From positions 16,526 to 80,525 of the forward strand of contig NZ_CAXBCK010000012.1 in NCBI RefSeq assembly GCF_963974425.1: a DNA stretch of 64,000 bases. Direction: 5' to 3'. Of the stretch, positions 34,700-44,800 are shown in pieces (position 1 is the first letter of the stretch; each line of letters opens with the position of its first letter). The position numbers and the translations under genes were made by a program. The notes below the pieces were generated by a model. It was not told where the DNA came from and ran no database searches. It worked only from the letters and a program-made list of their open reading frames with translations. The stretch comes from Marixanthomonas sp963974425. GTDB lineage: Bacteria > Bacteroidota > Bacteroidia > Flavobacteriales > Flavobacteriaceae.

Positions 34700-36129
34700 T
34701 GCAGAAATTAAAAAGAACTAAAATAGTCGCCACCTTAGGCCCATCGACCACCAAAAAGGAAATTATAAAAAAAATGATTTTGGAAGGGGTGGATGTTTTT
34801 CGCATAAACTTTTCTCACGCCAAATACGAAGATGTAAAAAAACGCATCGCAACTATTAGACAAGTAGGGGAGCAATTGGGTATTACCCCAGCTATTCTAG
34901 GTGATTTGCAAGGTCCTAAACTACGGGTGGGCATCATGAAGGAAGAAGTGATTGTAAATCCGGGAGATAAAATTAGTTTCTGTACCGGAAAAGAGTTTGA
35001 GGGCACAAGTGAAAGGGTGTACATGAATTACGATAGTTTCCCTAAAGATGTTAATGCTGGCGAACGAATTTTGCTAGACGATGGGAAGCTTATTTTTGAA
35101 GTAATTGAAACCAATGGGAAAGATGAAGTTAAGGCTAAAGTAATTCAAGGAGGGCCCTTGCGTTCTCGAAAAGGTGTAAACTTACCCAACACCAACATTT
35201 CGTTACCAGCACTTACAGATAAGGATAAAAAAGACGCAGTTTTTGCAGTAAAACAAGACGTAGATTGGATTGCCTTATCATTTGTACGCCACGCAGAAGA
35301 CTTAAAAGAGCTACAAGCTATTATTGAAGCACATTGTGAATATAAAATTCCGATTATCGCTAAAATTGAAAAGCCCGAAGCTGTACAAAACATCGATAAA
35401 ATTGTTGCTTATTGCGACGGTTTAATGGTTGCAAGAGGTGACTTGGGAGTAGAAGTTCCAGCTGAAGAAGTACCGCTTATTCAAAAAGAACTGGTCTTAA
35501 CAGCAAAACGAGCTAGAATTCCTGTAATTATCGCTACACAAATGATGGAAACGATGATTACCTCATTAACACCAACTCGTGCCGAGGTGAATGACGTGGC
35601 CAATTCAGTAATGGATGGTGCCGATGCTGTTATGTTAAGTGGAGAAACCTCCGTAGGTAAATATCCAGTTGAAGTTATTAGAACGATGGCCAATATCTGC
35701 AAAAGTGTGGAAAACTCAAACTTAATTACGGTACCACACCAGCCGCCACAAATTAGAACCAATCGCTATGTTACCAAATCGGTTTGTTATCATGCCGCAA
35801 CTATGGCAAATGAAATTGATGCGACTGCCATTTGTACGTTAACCAACAGTGGTTATACAGCTTTTCAAATTTCGGCTTGGCGACCAGACGCGAACATTTT
35901 AGCATTTACATCTAACAAACGTATTTTATCACGATTAAATTTATTGTGGGGCGTAAAAGCTTTTTACTATGATAAATTTGTGAGTACCGATGAAACAGTT
36001 GACGATGTAAACAAAATTGCGCGAGATAAAGGATACGTAAACAAAGGCGATTATCTAATTAACCTTGCGGCTATGCCCATTTCAGATAAAGGGATGGTAA
36101 ATACGTTAAGGGTATCATTGATTAAATAA
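34699..36129 (+). CDS. pyk: Pyruvate kinase
   Basis: Converts phosphoenolpyruvate and ADP to pyruvate and ATP. The N-terminal KIVATLGPS and RINFSHA motifs, ILGDLQGPKLRVG, the catalytic Lys in IPIIAKIEKPEAV (about residue 220), MVARGDLGVE and MLSGETSVGKYP all fit. 476 residues, so the full A/B/C architecture is present. Last gene of its operon, followed by a strong bidirectional terminator. Confidence 0.97.
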   Translation: MQKLKRTKIVATLGPSTTKKEIIKKMILEGVDVFRINFSHAKYEDVKKRIATIRQVGEQLGITPAILGDLQGPKLRVGIMKEEVIVNPGDKISFCTGKEFEGTSERVYMNYDSFPKDVNAGERILLDDGKLIFEVIETNGKDEVKAKVIQGGPLRSRKGVNLPNTNISLPALTDKDKKDAVFAVKQDVDWIALSFVRHAEDLKELQAIIEAHCEYKIPIIAKIEKPEAVQNIDKIVAYCDGLMVARGDLGVEVPAEEVPLIQKELVLTAKRARIPVIIATQMMETMITSLTPTRAEVNDVANSVMDGADAVMLSGETSVGKYPVEVIRTMANICKSVENSNLITVPHQPPQIRTNRYVTKSVCYHAATMANEIDATAICTLTNSGYTAFQISAWRPDANILAFTSNKRILSRLNLLWGVKAFYYDKFVSTDETVDDVNKIARDKGYVNKGDYLINLAAMPISDKGMVNTLRVSLIK

Positions 36130-36130
36130 A

Positions 36131-36159
36131 AAAAAGCCGAGTTTTAAACTCGGCTTTTT
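36131..36159. terminator. Bidirectional terminator between pyk and the SH3 lipoprotein gene
   Basis: AAAAAGCCGAGTTT (36131-36144) pairs with AAACTCGGCTTTTT (36146-36159). A- and T-runs on both sides serve both convergent genes. Confidence 0.9.
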
Positions 36160-36174
36160 ACTTTTTTACAAATT

Positions 36175-36954
36175 TTAGTCTGCCACTTCGGTGCGTTCTA
36201 ATTTCATTTCCTTTCCTTCTTTGGTAATATTTACAGAATAGCCGAAGCCTTCAGTTCGATAGTCATAATTTATTTTTTCTAGACTATTGTCTTTTCTATT
36301 CACAGTTAACTGGCTTGTCCAAGTACCACTTTTAGGGTCCTTCTCTTTAATAGTTTCTTCCTTGCTTCCTTTTGGGGTGGGGAATGCAAAACTCTTCGGA
36401 ATATCGAACAACTCGGCTGCAATGTAGAATGCTTCGTGCCACTTGTCGGTTGGGAGCACTAATGTTTCAGTATTTGTAGGTTTACTAGCCGTTCCGCCGC
36501 TGGTTTCTGTAAATGAAACTTCCGGGAACTGTCCTTTTAAATCATCAGCGTATATTTTGGCATTTATGTCTTCTTCAGGAGGAAAAAATCTGGAAAGATA
36601 CCCGTTAAAAGCATAGCCAGTTTTCTGATTGTATTCTATCTCATGCATCGCACCTCTAATACCACCAATGGTCATCGTTTCTTCATTTTCTGAGGCTATT
36701 ACCTTAATCTTAGTTCCGTACGGCATTACGCCTAATTTATCACTGTTTAAATTGTCATGTTTTCGTAGAGTAAGTCCGCTTGAAGCGGTTACGTAGAGAA
36801 AATCTGGTGTAGTTTTGGTTTCTTTTTCAGCTAAAGCTAAATTGTTAGTTTCTTCTGAAATTTCTGAAGATTCATTTGATTTTGTTTCGTTTTTACAAGA
36901 TAATACCGTGATGGTTGCGGCTAAAACGAATAGAGAATAAGCTACTTTTTTCAT
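36175..36954 (-). CDS. SH3-domain lipoprotein, function unknown
   Basis: 259-residue predicted lipoprotein starting at ATG 36952-36954; a 12-codon in-frame extension to TTG would spoil the signal peptide. The signal peptide MKKVAYSLFVLAATITVLSC has its lipobox cysteine at position 20, followed by a Ser/Asn/Glu-rich linker. Residues about 50-110 resemble a bacterial SH3 (YTASSGLTLRKHDN-like VTASSGLTLR, YGTKIKVI, GYAFNGYLS). The C-terminal half is unassigned. Probably periplasm-facing and peptidoglycan-associated. It lies 54 nt downstream of dinB. Confidence 0.82.
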   Translation of the reverse strand: MKKVAYSLFVLAATITVLSCKNETKSNESSEISEETNNLALAEKETKTTPDFLYVTASSGLTLRKHDNLNSDKLGVMPYGTKIKVIASENEETMTIGGIRGAMHEIEYNQKTGYAFNGYLSRFFPPEEDINAKIYADDLKGQFPEVSFTETSGGTASKPTNTETLVLPTDKWHEAFYIAAELFDIPKSFAFPTPKGSKEETIKEKDPKSGTWTSQLTVNRKDNSLEKINYDYRTEGFGYSVNITKEGKEMKLERTEVAD

Positions 36955-37008
36955 AATAGATGGGTTTTTGAAATTATTAATTAGATTCAAGTAGTCTTAT
37001 TGCATATT

Positions 37009-38112
37009 TTAAAAATCAAGTTTTAGTTGAACGTCTATACTTTCCTCAGGTTCGGGCTGTTGCTCCTTTTTTTCGTTATTGAGGTTCGATAAAGAAATCC
37101 CCAATAATCGCACCGAATTTTTCATTTTCTCTTGAAATAACAAATCTTTAACAGCTTCGAGCATCAGTGACTTGCTCGAAATATAAAACGGTAACGTCTT
37201 GCTTCTTGTTTGTAACGTGAAATCGCTGTATTTAATTTTGAGGGTAATGGTTTTTCCGGCCACGTTACTTTTGGTAAGGCGTCTTTCTACTTCCTCGGCA
37301 ATCGTTTCAAGGCGTTCTAGCATATACACTTCCGAAGAAATATTTTCTGAAAAGGTCCGCTCAGCAGCTAACGATTTTCGGGTTCTAGTAGGTTTTACGG
37401 CGCTGTTATGAACTCCCCGAACCACGTGGTAATAATAACCACCACTTTTTCCGAAGTGTTCGGTTAAATATTCAACCGATTTTGATTTTAAATCTTCCCC
37501 CGTGTAAATTCCATGACGGTACATCTTTTCCTTGGTCACTTTCCCTACACCGTAAAACTTTTTAATATCCAGTTTTTCTAAAAAGTCGAGTACTTCTTCC
37601 GGCGGAACGGTTTTTTGTCCGTTAGGTTTATTGATGTCACTCGCAACTTTGGCAATAAACTTATTTATGGAAATCCCTGCAGAAGCATTCAACCCGGTCT
37701 TCTCTTTAATTTTCTGTCTGATTTCCTTAGCAATTAACGTAGCACTAGGATTCCCTTTTTTATTTTCTGAAACATCTAAATAGGCTTCGTCTAACGATAA
37801 AGGCTCGACTAGATCTGTATAGTCATGAAAGATTTTCCGGATTTGTTGCGAAACTTCTCGATACCGATCAAAATTACTTTTTACAAAAATTAGATGAGGA
37901 CAAAGGCGTTTTGCAATTACACTGCTCATAGCCGATCGCACCCCAAATTTTCGGGCTTCATAACTCGCAGCACTTACCACACCGCGCTTACTGCTTCCAC
38001 CCACAACAATGGCTTTACCCCGTAATTCGGGGTTGTCCAGCTGTTCTACTGAAGCATAAAAAGCATCCATATCTACATGGATTATTTTACGAATGGGCAG
38101 CGACTCGTTCAT
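37009..38112 (-). CDS. dinB: DNA polymerase IV
   Basis: Y-family translesion polymerase. IHVDMDAFYASVEQ (about residues 12-25) carries the first catalytic Asp, the YEARKFGVRSAM loop follows, and PLSLDEAYLDVS (about 101-112) provides the Asp-Glu pair. The thumb/HhH region and the little finger follow. The C-terminus (VQLKLDF) could act as a sliding-clamp binding peptide. 367 residues. Divergent from the NAD(P)-binding gene at 38155. Confidence 0.95.
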   Translation of the reverse strand: MNESLPIRKIIHVDMDAFYASVEQLDNPELRGKAIVVGGSSKRGVVSAASYEARKFGVRSAMSSVIAKRLCPHLIFVKSNFDRYREVSQQIRKIFHDYTDLVEPLSLDEAYLDVSENKKGNPSATLIAKEIRQKIKEKTGLNASAGISINKFIAKVASDINKPNGQKTVPPEEVLDFLEKLDIKKFYGVGKVTKEKMYRHGIYTGEDLKSKSVEYLTEHFGKSGGYYYHVVRGVHNSAVKPTRTRKSLAAERTFSENISSEVYMLERLETIAEEVERRLTKSNVAGKTITLKIKYSDFTLQTRSKTLPFYISSKSLMLEAVKDLLFQEKMKNSVRLLGISLSNLNNEKKEQQPEPEESIDVQLKLDF

Positions 38113-38154
38113 TTTATAAAATTATAATATCTTAGTAGTAAAGTACACAAGAAA

Positions 38155-38805
38155 ATGGCCAAAACAGCAATTATTTTAGGAGCAACTGGTTTAACGGGTA
38201 GTATATTGCTTCAGCGGTTACTTAATGACGATTCAATTTCAACCATAAAATTGTTTTCACGAAGTTCAAGTAACGTAAAAAGCCCAAAAGTAGAAGAACA
38301 TCTAGTCGATATGTTTGAGTTAGAAAGCCAAACAGAACACTTTACAGGCGATGTTGTTTTTTGTTGCATTGGAACGACAAAATCGAAAACACCTGATAAA
38401 GAAACGTATAAAAAAATAGATTATGGTATTCCTGTTACAGCGGCGAAATTGGCTAAACAGAATTCAATTTCCAAGTTTATTGTAATTTCAGCCTTAGGCT
38501 CAAACCCAGAAAGTAGCGTATTCTACAACAAAGTAAAAGGTGAAATGGAATGCGATGTTTTGCAGCAGAATATTTCAGAAACATATATCTTACAGCCTTC
38601 ATTAATTGGTGGTGACCGAAGTGAAAACAGAACTGGAGAGTCTATTGCGCAGTTTTTTGCGAAGGTATTTGGGTTTTTAATTCCGAAAAAATATAAAATG
38701 ATTGAACCGGAAACCATCGCTAAGGCAATGCAAAACTTACTATATAAACCGTATTCTGAAACGAGAATTCCTTCAGATGAAATTAAAAAGATAGCAAAAG
38801 CATGA
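38155..38805 (+). CDS. NAD(P)-binding oxidoreductase-like protein (HTATIP2/SDR-a type)
   Basis: Rossmann-fold protein with the N-terminal nucleotide loop ILGATGLTGS at residues 7-16. FCCIGTTKSKTPDKE and ISALGSNPESSVFYNKVKGEME match the atypical short-chain dehydrogenase family related to HTATIP2/YbjT. 216 residues, cytoplasmic; substrate unknown. Its stop overlaps the CYTH start by 4 nt (ATGA). Confidence 0.85.
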   Translation: MAKTAIILGATGLTGSILLQRLLNDDSISTIKLFSRSSSNVKSPKVEEHLVDMFELESQTEHFTGDVVFCCIGTTKSKTPDKETYKKIDYGIPVTAAKLAKQNSISKFIVISALGSNPESSVFYNKVKGEMECDVLQQNISETYILQPSLIGGDRSENRTGESIAQFFAKVFGFLIPKKYKMIEPETIAKAMQNLLYKPYSETRIPSDEIKKIAKA

Positions 38806-39281
38806 TTGAAATAGAACGGAAATTTTTAGTGACTTCTGAAGCATTTAAAGAACTCGCGTTTAAAAAAACTAGAATTGTACAAGGCTTTTTAAATACAGAT
38901 CCCGAACGAACGGTACGTGTGAGAATAAAAGGCTCCGAAGGATTTATTACGGTAAAGGGCATAGGAAATGAAACGGGAGCTAGCCGATTTGAGTGGGAAA
39001 AACAAATAACTGTCGAAGAAGCAGAAGCCTTGTTGAAAATTTGCGAACCTGGGATAATAGATAAAATACGTCACGAAGTGAAAGCTGCTAACCACATTTT
39101 TGAAGTGGATGAATTTTTTGATGCTAACGAAGGATTGATTATTGCTGAAGTTGAACTTTCAGAAGAAAAAGAAACAGTCACCATACCCAATTGGATAGGA
39201 AAGGAAGTTACCGGAGAAACAAAGTATTATAATTCACAATTAAGCAAAAACCCTTTTAAAAATTGGAATGATGAAAACTAA
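38802..39281 (+). CDS. CYTH domain protein (triphosphate tunnel metalloenzyme)
   Basis: 159 residues starting MIEIERKFLV, the EIERKF signature of CYTH/adenylate cyclase-thiamine triphosphatase enzymes, followed by the RVRIKG, TVKG and FEWEKQI strands that line the tunnel. Bacterial members of this size usually hydrolyse inorganic tripolyphosphate; activity is inferred. Overlaps the preceding and following genes, so all three are probably one transcript. Confidence 0.9.
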   Translation: MIEIERKFLVTSEAFKELAFKKTRIVQGFLNTDPERTVRVRIKGSEGFITVKGIGNETGASRFEWEKQITVEEAEALLKICEPGIIDKIRHEVKAANHIFEVDEFFDANEGLIIAEVELSEEKETVTIPNWIGKEVTGETKYYNSQLSKNPFKNWNDEN

Positions 39282-39783
39282 AATTACGCTAGTAGCTATA
39301 TTAATAGTCTTTTGCAGCTGTAACAATGTAAAAGAAAAAGAAGAAGAAAACACCTTTGTAGAGCAAGAAGCGCAAGTTTTGGAAGCTAAAAAAGAATCAG
39401 TAGCGCAACTTAAAGAGAATCTAACAAACGATGGTTACCAGATATTTGATTATGTAGATGAAAAAACCGGTGACACCGTTTTGATGCAACAATATTTCAT
39501 AGCCTTTTTAAAACGAGGTGCTAATAGATCGCAAAATAAAAAGGAAGCCGATAGTCTTCAAAAACTACATTTAGCGCACTTAGGGAGTATGTACGAAAAA
39601 GGTTTTGCAGATATTTCGGGACCTTTTGGTGATGATGGCGATATTCGCGGTATTACTATTTATAATGTGCCAACTCAAAAAATGGCAGATAGTTTGGCCA
39701 ATATGGATCCTATGGTGAAAGCAGGTCGTTTAGCCATTGAAATACATCCGTGGTGGGCAGCAAAAGGGTTTTCATTACGGTAA
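39268..39783 (+). CDS. YciI-like lipoprotein
   Basis: 171-residue predicted lipoprotein. The signal peptide ends FCSC with the lipobox Cys near residue 18. After a Glu-rich linker, residues about 75-165 resemble a YciI-like alpha-beta barrel (HLAHLGSMYEKGFADISGPF, then GITIYNVPTQKMADSLANMD), a ferredoxin-like fold of uncertain function. The reading frame starts inside the CYTH gene (14-nt overlap, two consecutive Met codons). Converges with tetR. Confidence 0.8.
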   Translation: MMKTKITLVAILIVFCSCNNVKEKEEENTFVEQEAQVLEAKKESVAQLKENLTNDGYQIFDYVDEKTGDTVLMQQYFIAFLKRGANRSQNKKEADSLQKLHLAHLGSMYEKGFADISGPFGDDGDIRGITIYNVPTQKMADSLANMDPMVKAGRLAIEIHPWWAAKGFSLR

Positions 39784-40365
39784 GTAAGAGAATAATACAG
39801 GATCGACGACAATTCCTCTTAAATTATAAATGACCAAATGGTTCAGCATTTGCTGAGTTGAATATTGAGTGTTGAAGTCTGGATCGGCTAAAATTTCATC
39901 AATTTTATAGAGATGAATTTCACAAAAAAGATTCAGGTTTACATCTTGCCTGATTTCGTTCAGCTCTTGTGCTTCTTTTAATAAGCCTAAAATTGTTTTA
40001 AAAATAATATCATTTTTATGGCCTTCATAGTGTTTATGAGCCGAAATATGATACTTTTTTAATTCGAAGTAAAAAGCAGGATCATACGAGATCATTTGAT
40101 TGATTCCGTAGCGATAAATAAGGATAATTTTTTGAAGAGGCGATAGATCTTTTTCGAGTATACGATCTATTTTTTTGAAATGTTCCGTAAAAATATAAAA
40201 GATAGTCTTTTCAATAAGCAGGTCTTTGCTGTCAAAATGTGTGTACAGCGTTTTCTTAGATACGGCTAATGCTGAAGCAATATCATCCATAGACACACTT
40301 TTAACACCAAACTTTTTAAAAAGATCTAGTGTTTTAACTATTATTTTTTCATCGTCATTTTGCAT
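39775..40365 (-). CDS. TetR/AcrR family transcriptional regulator
   Basis: 196 residues. The N-terminal helix-turn-helix (about residues 18-52) reads GVKSVSMDDIASALAVSKKT-LYTHF, a textbook TetR DNA-binding domain; the remainder is helical ligand-binding. It lies 80 bp downstream of the outer-membrane component of the efflux operon on the same strand, and a terminator-like hairpin lies between. It may regulate the pump, but a second regulator heads that operon. Its last 9 bp overlap the YciI-like gene tail to tail. Confidence 0.9.
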   Translation of the reverse strand: MQNDDEKIIVKTLDLFKKFGVKSVSMDDIASALAVSKKTLYTHFDSKDLLIEKTIFYIFTEHFKKIDRILEKDLSPLQKIILIYRYGINQMISYDPAFYFELKKYHISAHKHYEGHKNDIIFKTILGLLKEAQELNEIRQDVNLNLFCEIHLYKIDEILADPDFNTQYSTQQMLNHLVIYNLRGIVVDPVLFSYLP

Positions 40366-40382
40366 ACTTTCTTATAAAAAAA

Positions 40383-40414
40383 ATTCCCGCCCTGCATTGC
40401 TACAGAGCAGGAAT
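40383..40414 (-). terminator. Probable terminator after the efflux operon
   Basis: Minus-strand hairpin ATTCC...GGAAT with an inner CTG/CAG (or CCTGC/GCAGG) pairing, followed by a run of eight Ts. It separates the outer-membrane factor gene from tetR. Confidence 0.65.
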
Positions 40415-40444
40415 CAACAATCAACCAATCATGAAAACTATGAT

Positions 40445-41845
40445 CTATTGCCAGCCGCCACCTAAGGCTTCATACAAGTTAACAATGGCTTGTAACTGGC
40501 TATTTTTTGCATTTACTAAATCTAAACTTGAGTTTAACGCATTTTCACGGGCAGTTAAAACTTCTAAGTAGTTTGCCAACCCATTATCCAGCAATTCTTG
40601 GGAATAATCTGTTGCTAAAGAGTAGGCTTCATTTTCTTTTTCTTTTACCTCAATTTTATCGGTAGCTGCTTCATACGAATACATCGCATCTGAAACTTCT
40701 TTGCCAGCATTTAAAATTGCGAACTTAAAGTTCAAACGAGCCTGTTCTTGTTGCGCTTGCGATACTTCGTATTGAGTTCGTATTTTTCGGCCGTTAATAA
40801 TAGGCTGCATTAACCCTCCTGTAATTGTTGCAAATAAAGAACTAGCACTGAATAAATCGTCTACATCCAAGCTTTGCAATCCTCCTGTTGCTGTTAAGGT
40901 AAGCGAAGGATAAAAACTGCTTCTTGCTACATTGGTTAGCTCAAAAGCATTCACAAGATTATATTCTGCGGCAATTACATCGGGACGATTGCTTAGCAAT
41001 TGAGCAGGAACGCCTGTTTTTAGTTCGGTATTTATTTGTTGCTTATCCAATTCACCCCGAGTGATTTCTTTCACTGGGCTTCCCAATAAAATAGACATGG
41101 TGTTTTCTAATAATCTCGCTTCATTTTTTAAGTCGATTAGTATGGCTTGAGCAGTGTATAATTGTGCTTCGGTTTGTTTAACACCTACTTCGGTTACATT
41201 ACCGGCTTCTTTTAAAGCTTCGGTTGTTTCCAAACTATTGGATCGGGTTTTAATGGTTTCTTCAGTAATTTGAATTTGTTCGTCCAAAGCCAACAATTGA
41301 TAATACGTAGATGCAATATTTGCCACCAATCTACTTTTCACAGCTTTATGTGCTGCAACTGTTTGTAAATAGGAAGCCTGAAAAGCACGTTTGTTACTGC
41401 GTATTTTCCCCCAGATATCGGCTTCCCAAGAAAGGCCACCGCTTACTTGATATTGATTTAAGGAAGAAAACTGCCCTCCAAATTGACTGTTTTCTGAAAG
41501 TTCTTGTCGGGTATACGTCGCATTTCCATTCAACGTTGGGAAATAACCTGCTTTTCCTTGTTTAAGGTAAGCTTCGGCAGCTGAAATCTGTTGTATGGCA
41601 ATACGGATGTCGATATTGTTCTGCAACCCTTCTTCAATATAATTTTGAAGTTGGGCATCGGTAAACAATTCTTTCCAAGAAACTGAAGCCAAAGATAAAC
41701 TATCTTGAGGCAGTTTGTCTGTTCGGTAATATTCAGTTTCTACAACAGTTTCCGGCCTACTGTATTCTTTGGCCACAAAGCAAGATTGCAGTATTAAGAA
41801 AACCAAGGCAATTGCTGAAATTTTTATTATTTTAACTTGTTTCAT
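40445..41845 (-). CDS. Efflux outer-membrane factor (TolC/NodT family lipoprotein)
   Basis: 466-residue outer-membrane channel of the RND tripartite pump. I start at ATG 41843-41845; the five extra codons to a TTG are not needed. The lipoprotein signal peptide (ALVFLILQSC) places the lipidated Cys near residue 22. Two repeated OEP domains follow, with long helical stretches and NRPDVIAAEYNL near the middle, a hallmark of NodT-type factors. Third gene of the GbsR-adaptor-RND-OMF operon, 18 nt after the RND gene. Confidence 0.93.
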   Translation of the reverse strand: MKQVKIIKISAIALVFLILQSCFVAKEYSRPETVVETEYYRTDKLPQDSLSLASVSWKELFTDAQLQNYIEEGLQNNIDIRIAIQQISAAEAYLKQGKAGYFPTLNGNATYTRQELSENSQFGGQFSSLNQYQVSGGLSWEADIWGKIRSNKRAFQASYLQTVAAHKAVKSRLVANIASTYYQLLALDEQIQITEETIKTRSNSLETTEALKEAGNVTEVGVKQTEAQLYTAQAILIDLKNEARLLENTMSILLGSPVKEITRGELDKQQINTELKTGVPAQLLSNRPDVIAAEYNLVNAFELTNVARSSFYPSLTLTATGGLQSLDVDDLFSASSLFATITGGLMQPIINGRKIRTQYEVSQAQQEQARLNFKFAILNAGKEVSDAMYSYEAATDKIEVKEKENEAYSLATDYSQELLDNGLANYLEVLTARENALNSSLDLVNAKNSQLQAIVNLYEALGGGWQ

Positions 41846-41863
41846 TTTTTCAGTTTTCAAAAA

Positions 41864-44800
41864 TTAGTTTGCTTCTACAGCTTCTTTTTTGGTGGTTCCG
41901 TTTATTTTATCTTGAAGCCATTGGAAAAAGATATAGAGAATAGGAATAATAAATACTCCAAGCACGGTCCCTATAAATAATCCTCCAACAGCTCCTGTAC
42001 CGATGGCATTATTTCCACGAGCTCCAATCCCTGATGAAAACACTAATGGTAATAGCCCAACAATGAAAGCGAAAGAGGTCATTAAGATAGGGCGTAACCG
42101 TACTTTTGCACCTTCAAAAGCCGCTTCCATGCGGCTAAGACCCGACCTTCGCCTTTGTATGGCAAATTCTACAATAAGAATTGCATTTTTAGCGAGCAAT
42201 CCTATTAACATGATTAACGAAATTTGGAAATAGACATTATTCTCTAATCCTGCAAATTTCGTTGTTAAATAAGCCCCCATTACACCAACAGGTAAAGAAA
42301 GCAAGACCGCAAAAGGAATTAAGTAACTTTCATATTGAGCAGATAGAATAAAATAAACAAATACAATACATAACAAGAATATAAATGTGGTTTGATTGCC
42401 TGCATTAATTTCTTCTCTTGTCAATCCTGAAAACCCAACAGAATAATTTTGAGGCAAAGCAGTTTCGCTTACTTCCTGAACTGCTGCAATTGCGTCACCC
42501 GAAGAATATCCCGGTGCTGCAGCTCCATTTACACTTGCAGAATTAAAGAGATTGAAACGTGTAACCGATTGTGGGCCATATACCCGTTTTAAGTTTATAA
42601 ACTCTGTAATGGGTGCCATAGTACCGGAATCATTTCTAACATACATACTGTTTAAACTTTCGGTGGTAGCTCGATCTTCTGGCAATGCTTGTACATATAC
42701 TCGATATTGTTTTCCAAAACGTGAAAAATTAGCGGCATAAATACTACCTATGTAACCCTGTAAAGTAGAAAGAATAGAACTTACCGACACACCAGCTTCT
42801 TTGGCTTTTGAAATATTTACATCAATTTCATATTGCGGGTAGTTTACATTAAAAGAGCTTTGAGCATATTGAATTTCCGGACGTTGTGAAAGTGTTTGTA
42901 AATATTCTTGGGTTACTTGGCTCAGTTCAGAAAAACTTCCTCCAGACTGATCCAAAACTTGCAATTCAAAACCCGAAGATGCTCCAAAACCAGGCACCGA
43001 AGGAGGTGCAAAGAATAAAATATTGGCATCGGGGATGGTAGCGGCAATTCCAAATAGTTGGCCAGTAATGGCTTCTACTGATTTTGAATCCTCTTCCCGT
43101 TCGCTCCAATTATCCAGTTTAATGAAACCTATCCCATAATTGCTGCCGGCACCACTAATAATACTAAAACCACTTACTAATGAGATATCGCTAACTCCAG
43201 GAATGCTTTTGGCCTTTGCTTCCAGCTCTTTTTGTACACCAACTGTACGGTCTAATGTTGCACCTGCGGGAAGCTCAATATTGGCAAAAATCAATCCACG
43301 GTCTTCATCAGGTACAAAACCGGTTGGGGTAGTCTTGGCTGCCCATAAAATTGCACCGGTAGCTGCGATAAGTATGACTGCTGTTATCCATTTGTGCTTA
43401 TATAAAAACCCTAGTGATTTAACATATTTATTGGTTGTTGCTTTAAAACCAGCGTTAAACCCAGTAAAAAACCGTTGTAATAAATTTTTCTTTTTACCTT
43501 TTTCAGTATGAGGTTTTAAGAAAAGTGCGCTTAAGGCAGGACTTAATGTTAATGCGTTCACTGCCGAAATACCTATGGCAACCATTAAAGTAACGCCAAA
43601 TTGTTCGTAAAACACACCTGTAGGGCCTGTAATAAAAGTTACAGGAATAAATACCGCAGCCATTACCAACGTAATGGAAACAATTGCTCCGGTAATTTCA
43701 TCCATCGCCGAACGGGTTGCCTTTAACGCATTTTCTGATCCTTCCTCAAGTTTGGCATGCACAGCTTCCACCACCACAATGGCATCATCTACCACAATAC
43801 CAATAGCCAATACCAACGCAAAAAGCGTTAAAAGGTTAATTGTATAACCAAATAAATTAAGAAAAAAGAAAGTCCCGATAATGGAAACAGGTACAGCAAT
43901 AGCAGGTATCAATGTAGAACGAAAATCTTGAAGAAACAAAAACACAACAATGAAAACTAATATAAATGCCTCAAAAAGAGTGGTTAGTACTTTGTCTATC
44001 GAGGCTGTTAAAAATTCATTGGTATCAAAATTCACTACATATTTCATCCCTTTTGGAAAATCTGCAGAAAGATCTCCCATTTTTTCATGGATAATTTCAA
44101 TAATTTCCTGGGCATTTGATCCTGCCGTTTGGTAAACCGCCATACTTACACCTGGATTACCATTGGTGAATGAAATGGCATTATATCCTTCAGCATCCAA
44201 TTCAATTTCAGCAACATCCTTTAAGGTCAAAAACTTCCCATTATCCAATGCTTTGATTACAATATCTTCATATTGAGATTCTTCTTTATAACGACCGGAA
44301 TAGGTTAAGACATATTCAAATGATTCAGCATTATTCTGTCCTAAAGCCCCTGCAGCGGCTTCACGGCTCTGTTCGTCAATAGCGGTCGTTATATCTGTTG
44401 GAACCAAGTTATAGGCGGCAAGTTTTTCAGGTTGCAGCCAGATACGCATGGCGTAATTTTTACTTCCGAATACACTAACGTCACCCACGCCATTAATACG
44501 TTTTAATTCTGGAAGCACATTTATATTCAAATAGTTTTGAATATAAGTTGCATCGTATTCTTCATTTTCAGAATACGTGGTGAGAAACATTAAAGCACTT
44601 GTCTGCTGTTTTTGTGTAATTATCCCAGACTGTGTTACTTCAACAGGAAGCAAAGAATTAGCACGCGCCACCCTGTTTTGTACGTTTACTGCTGCAATAT
44701 CGGGATCGGTACCTTGATCAAAAAACACTTGTATACTTGCACGACCACTATTACTGGCTGTAGAAGTAATATATGTCATTCCTTCCACCCCGTTTATTTG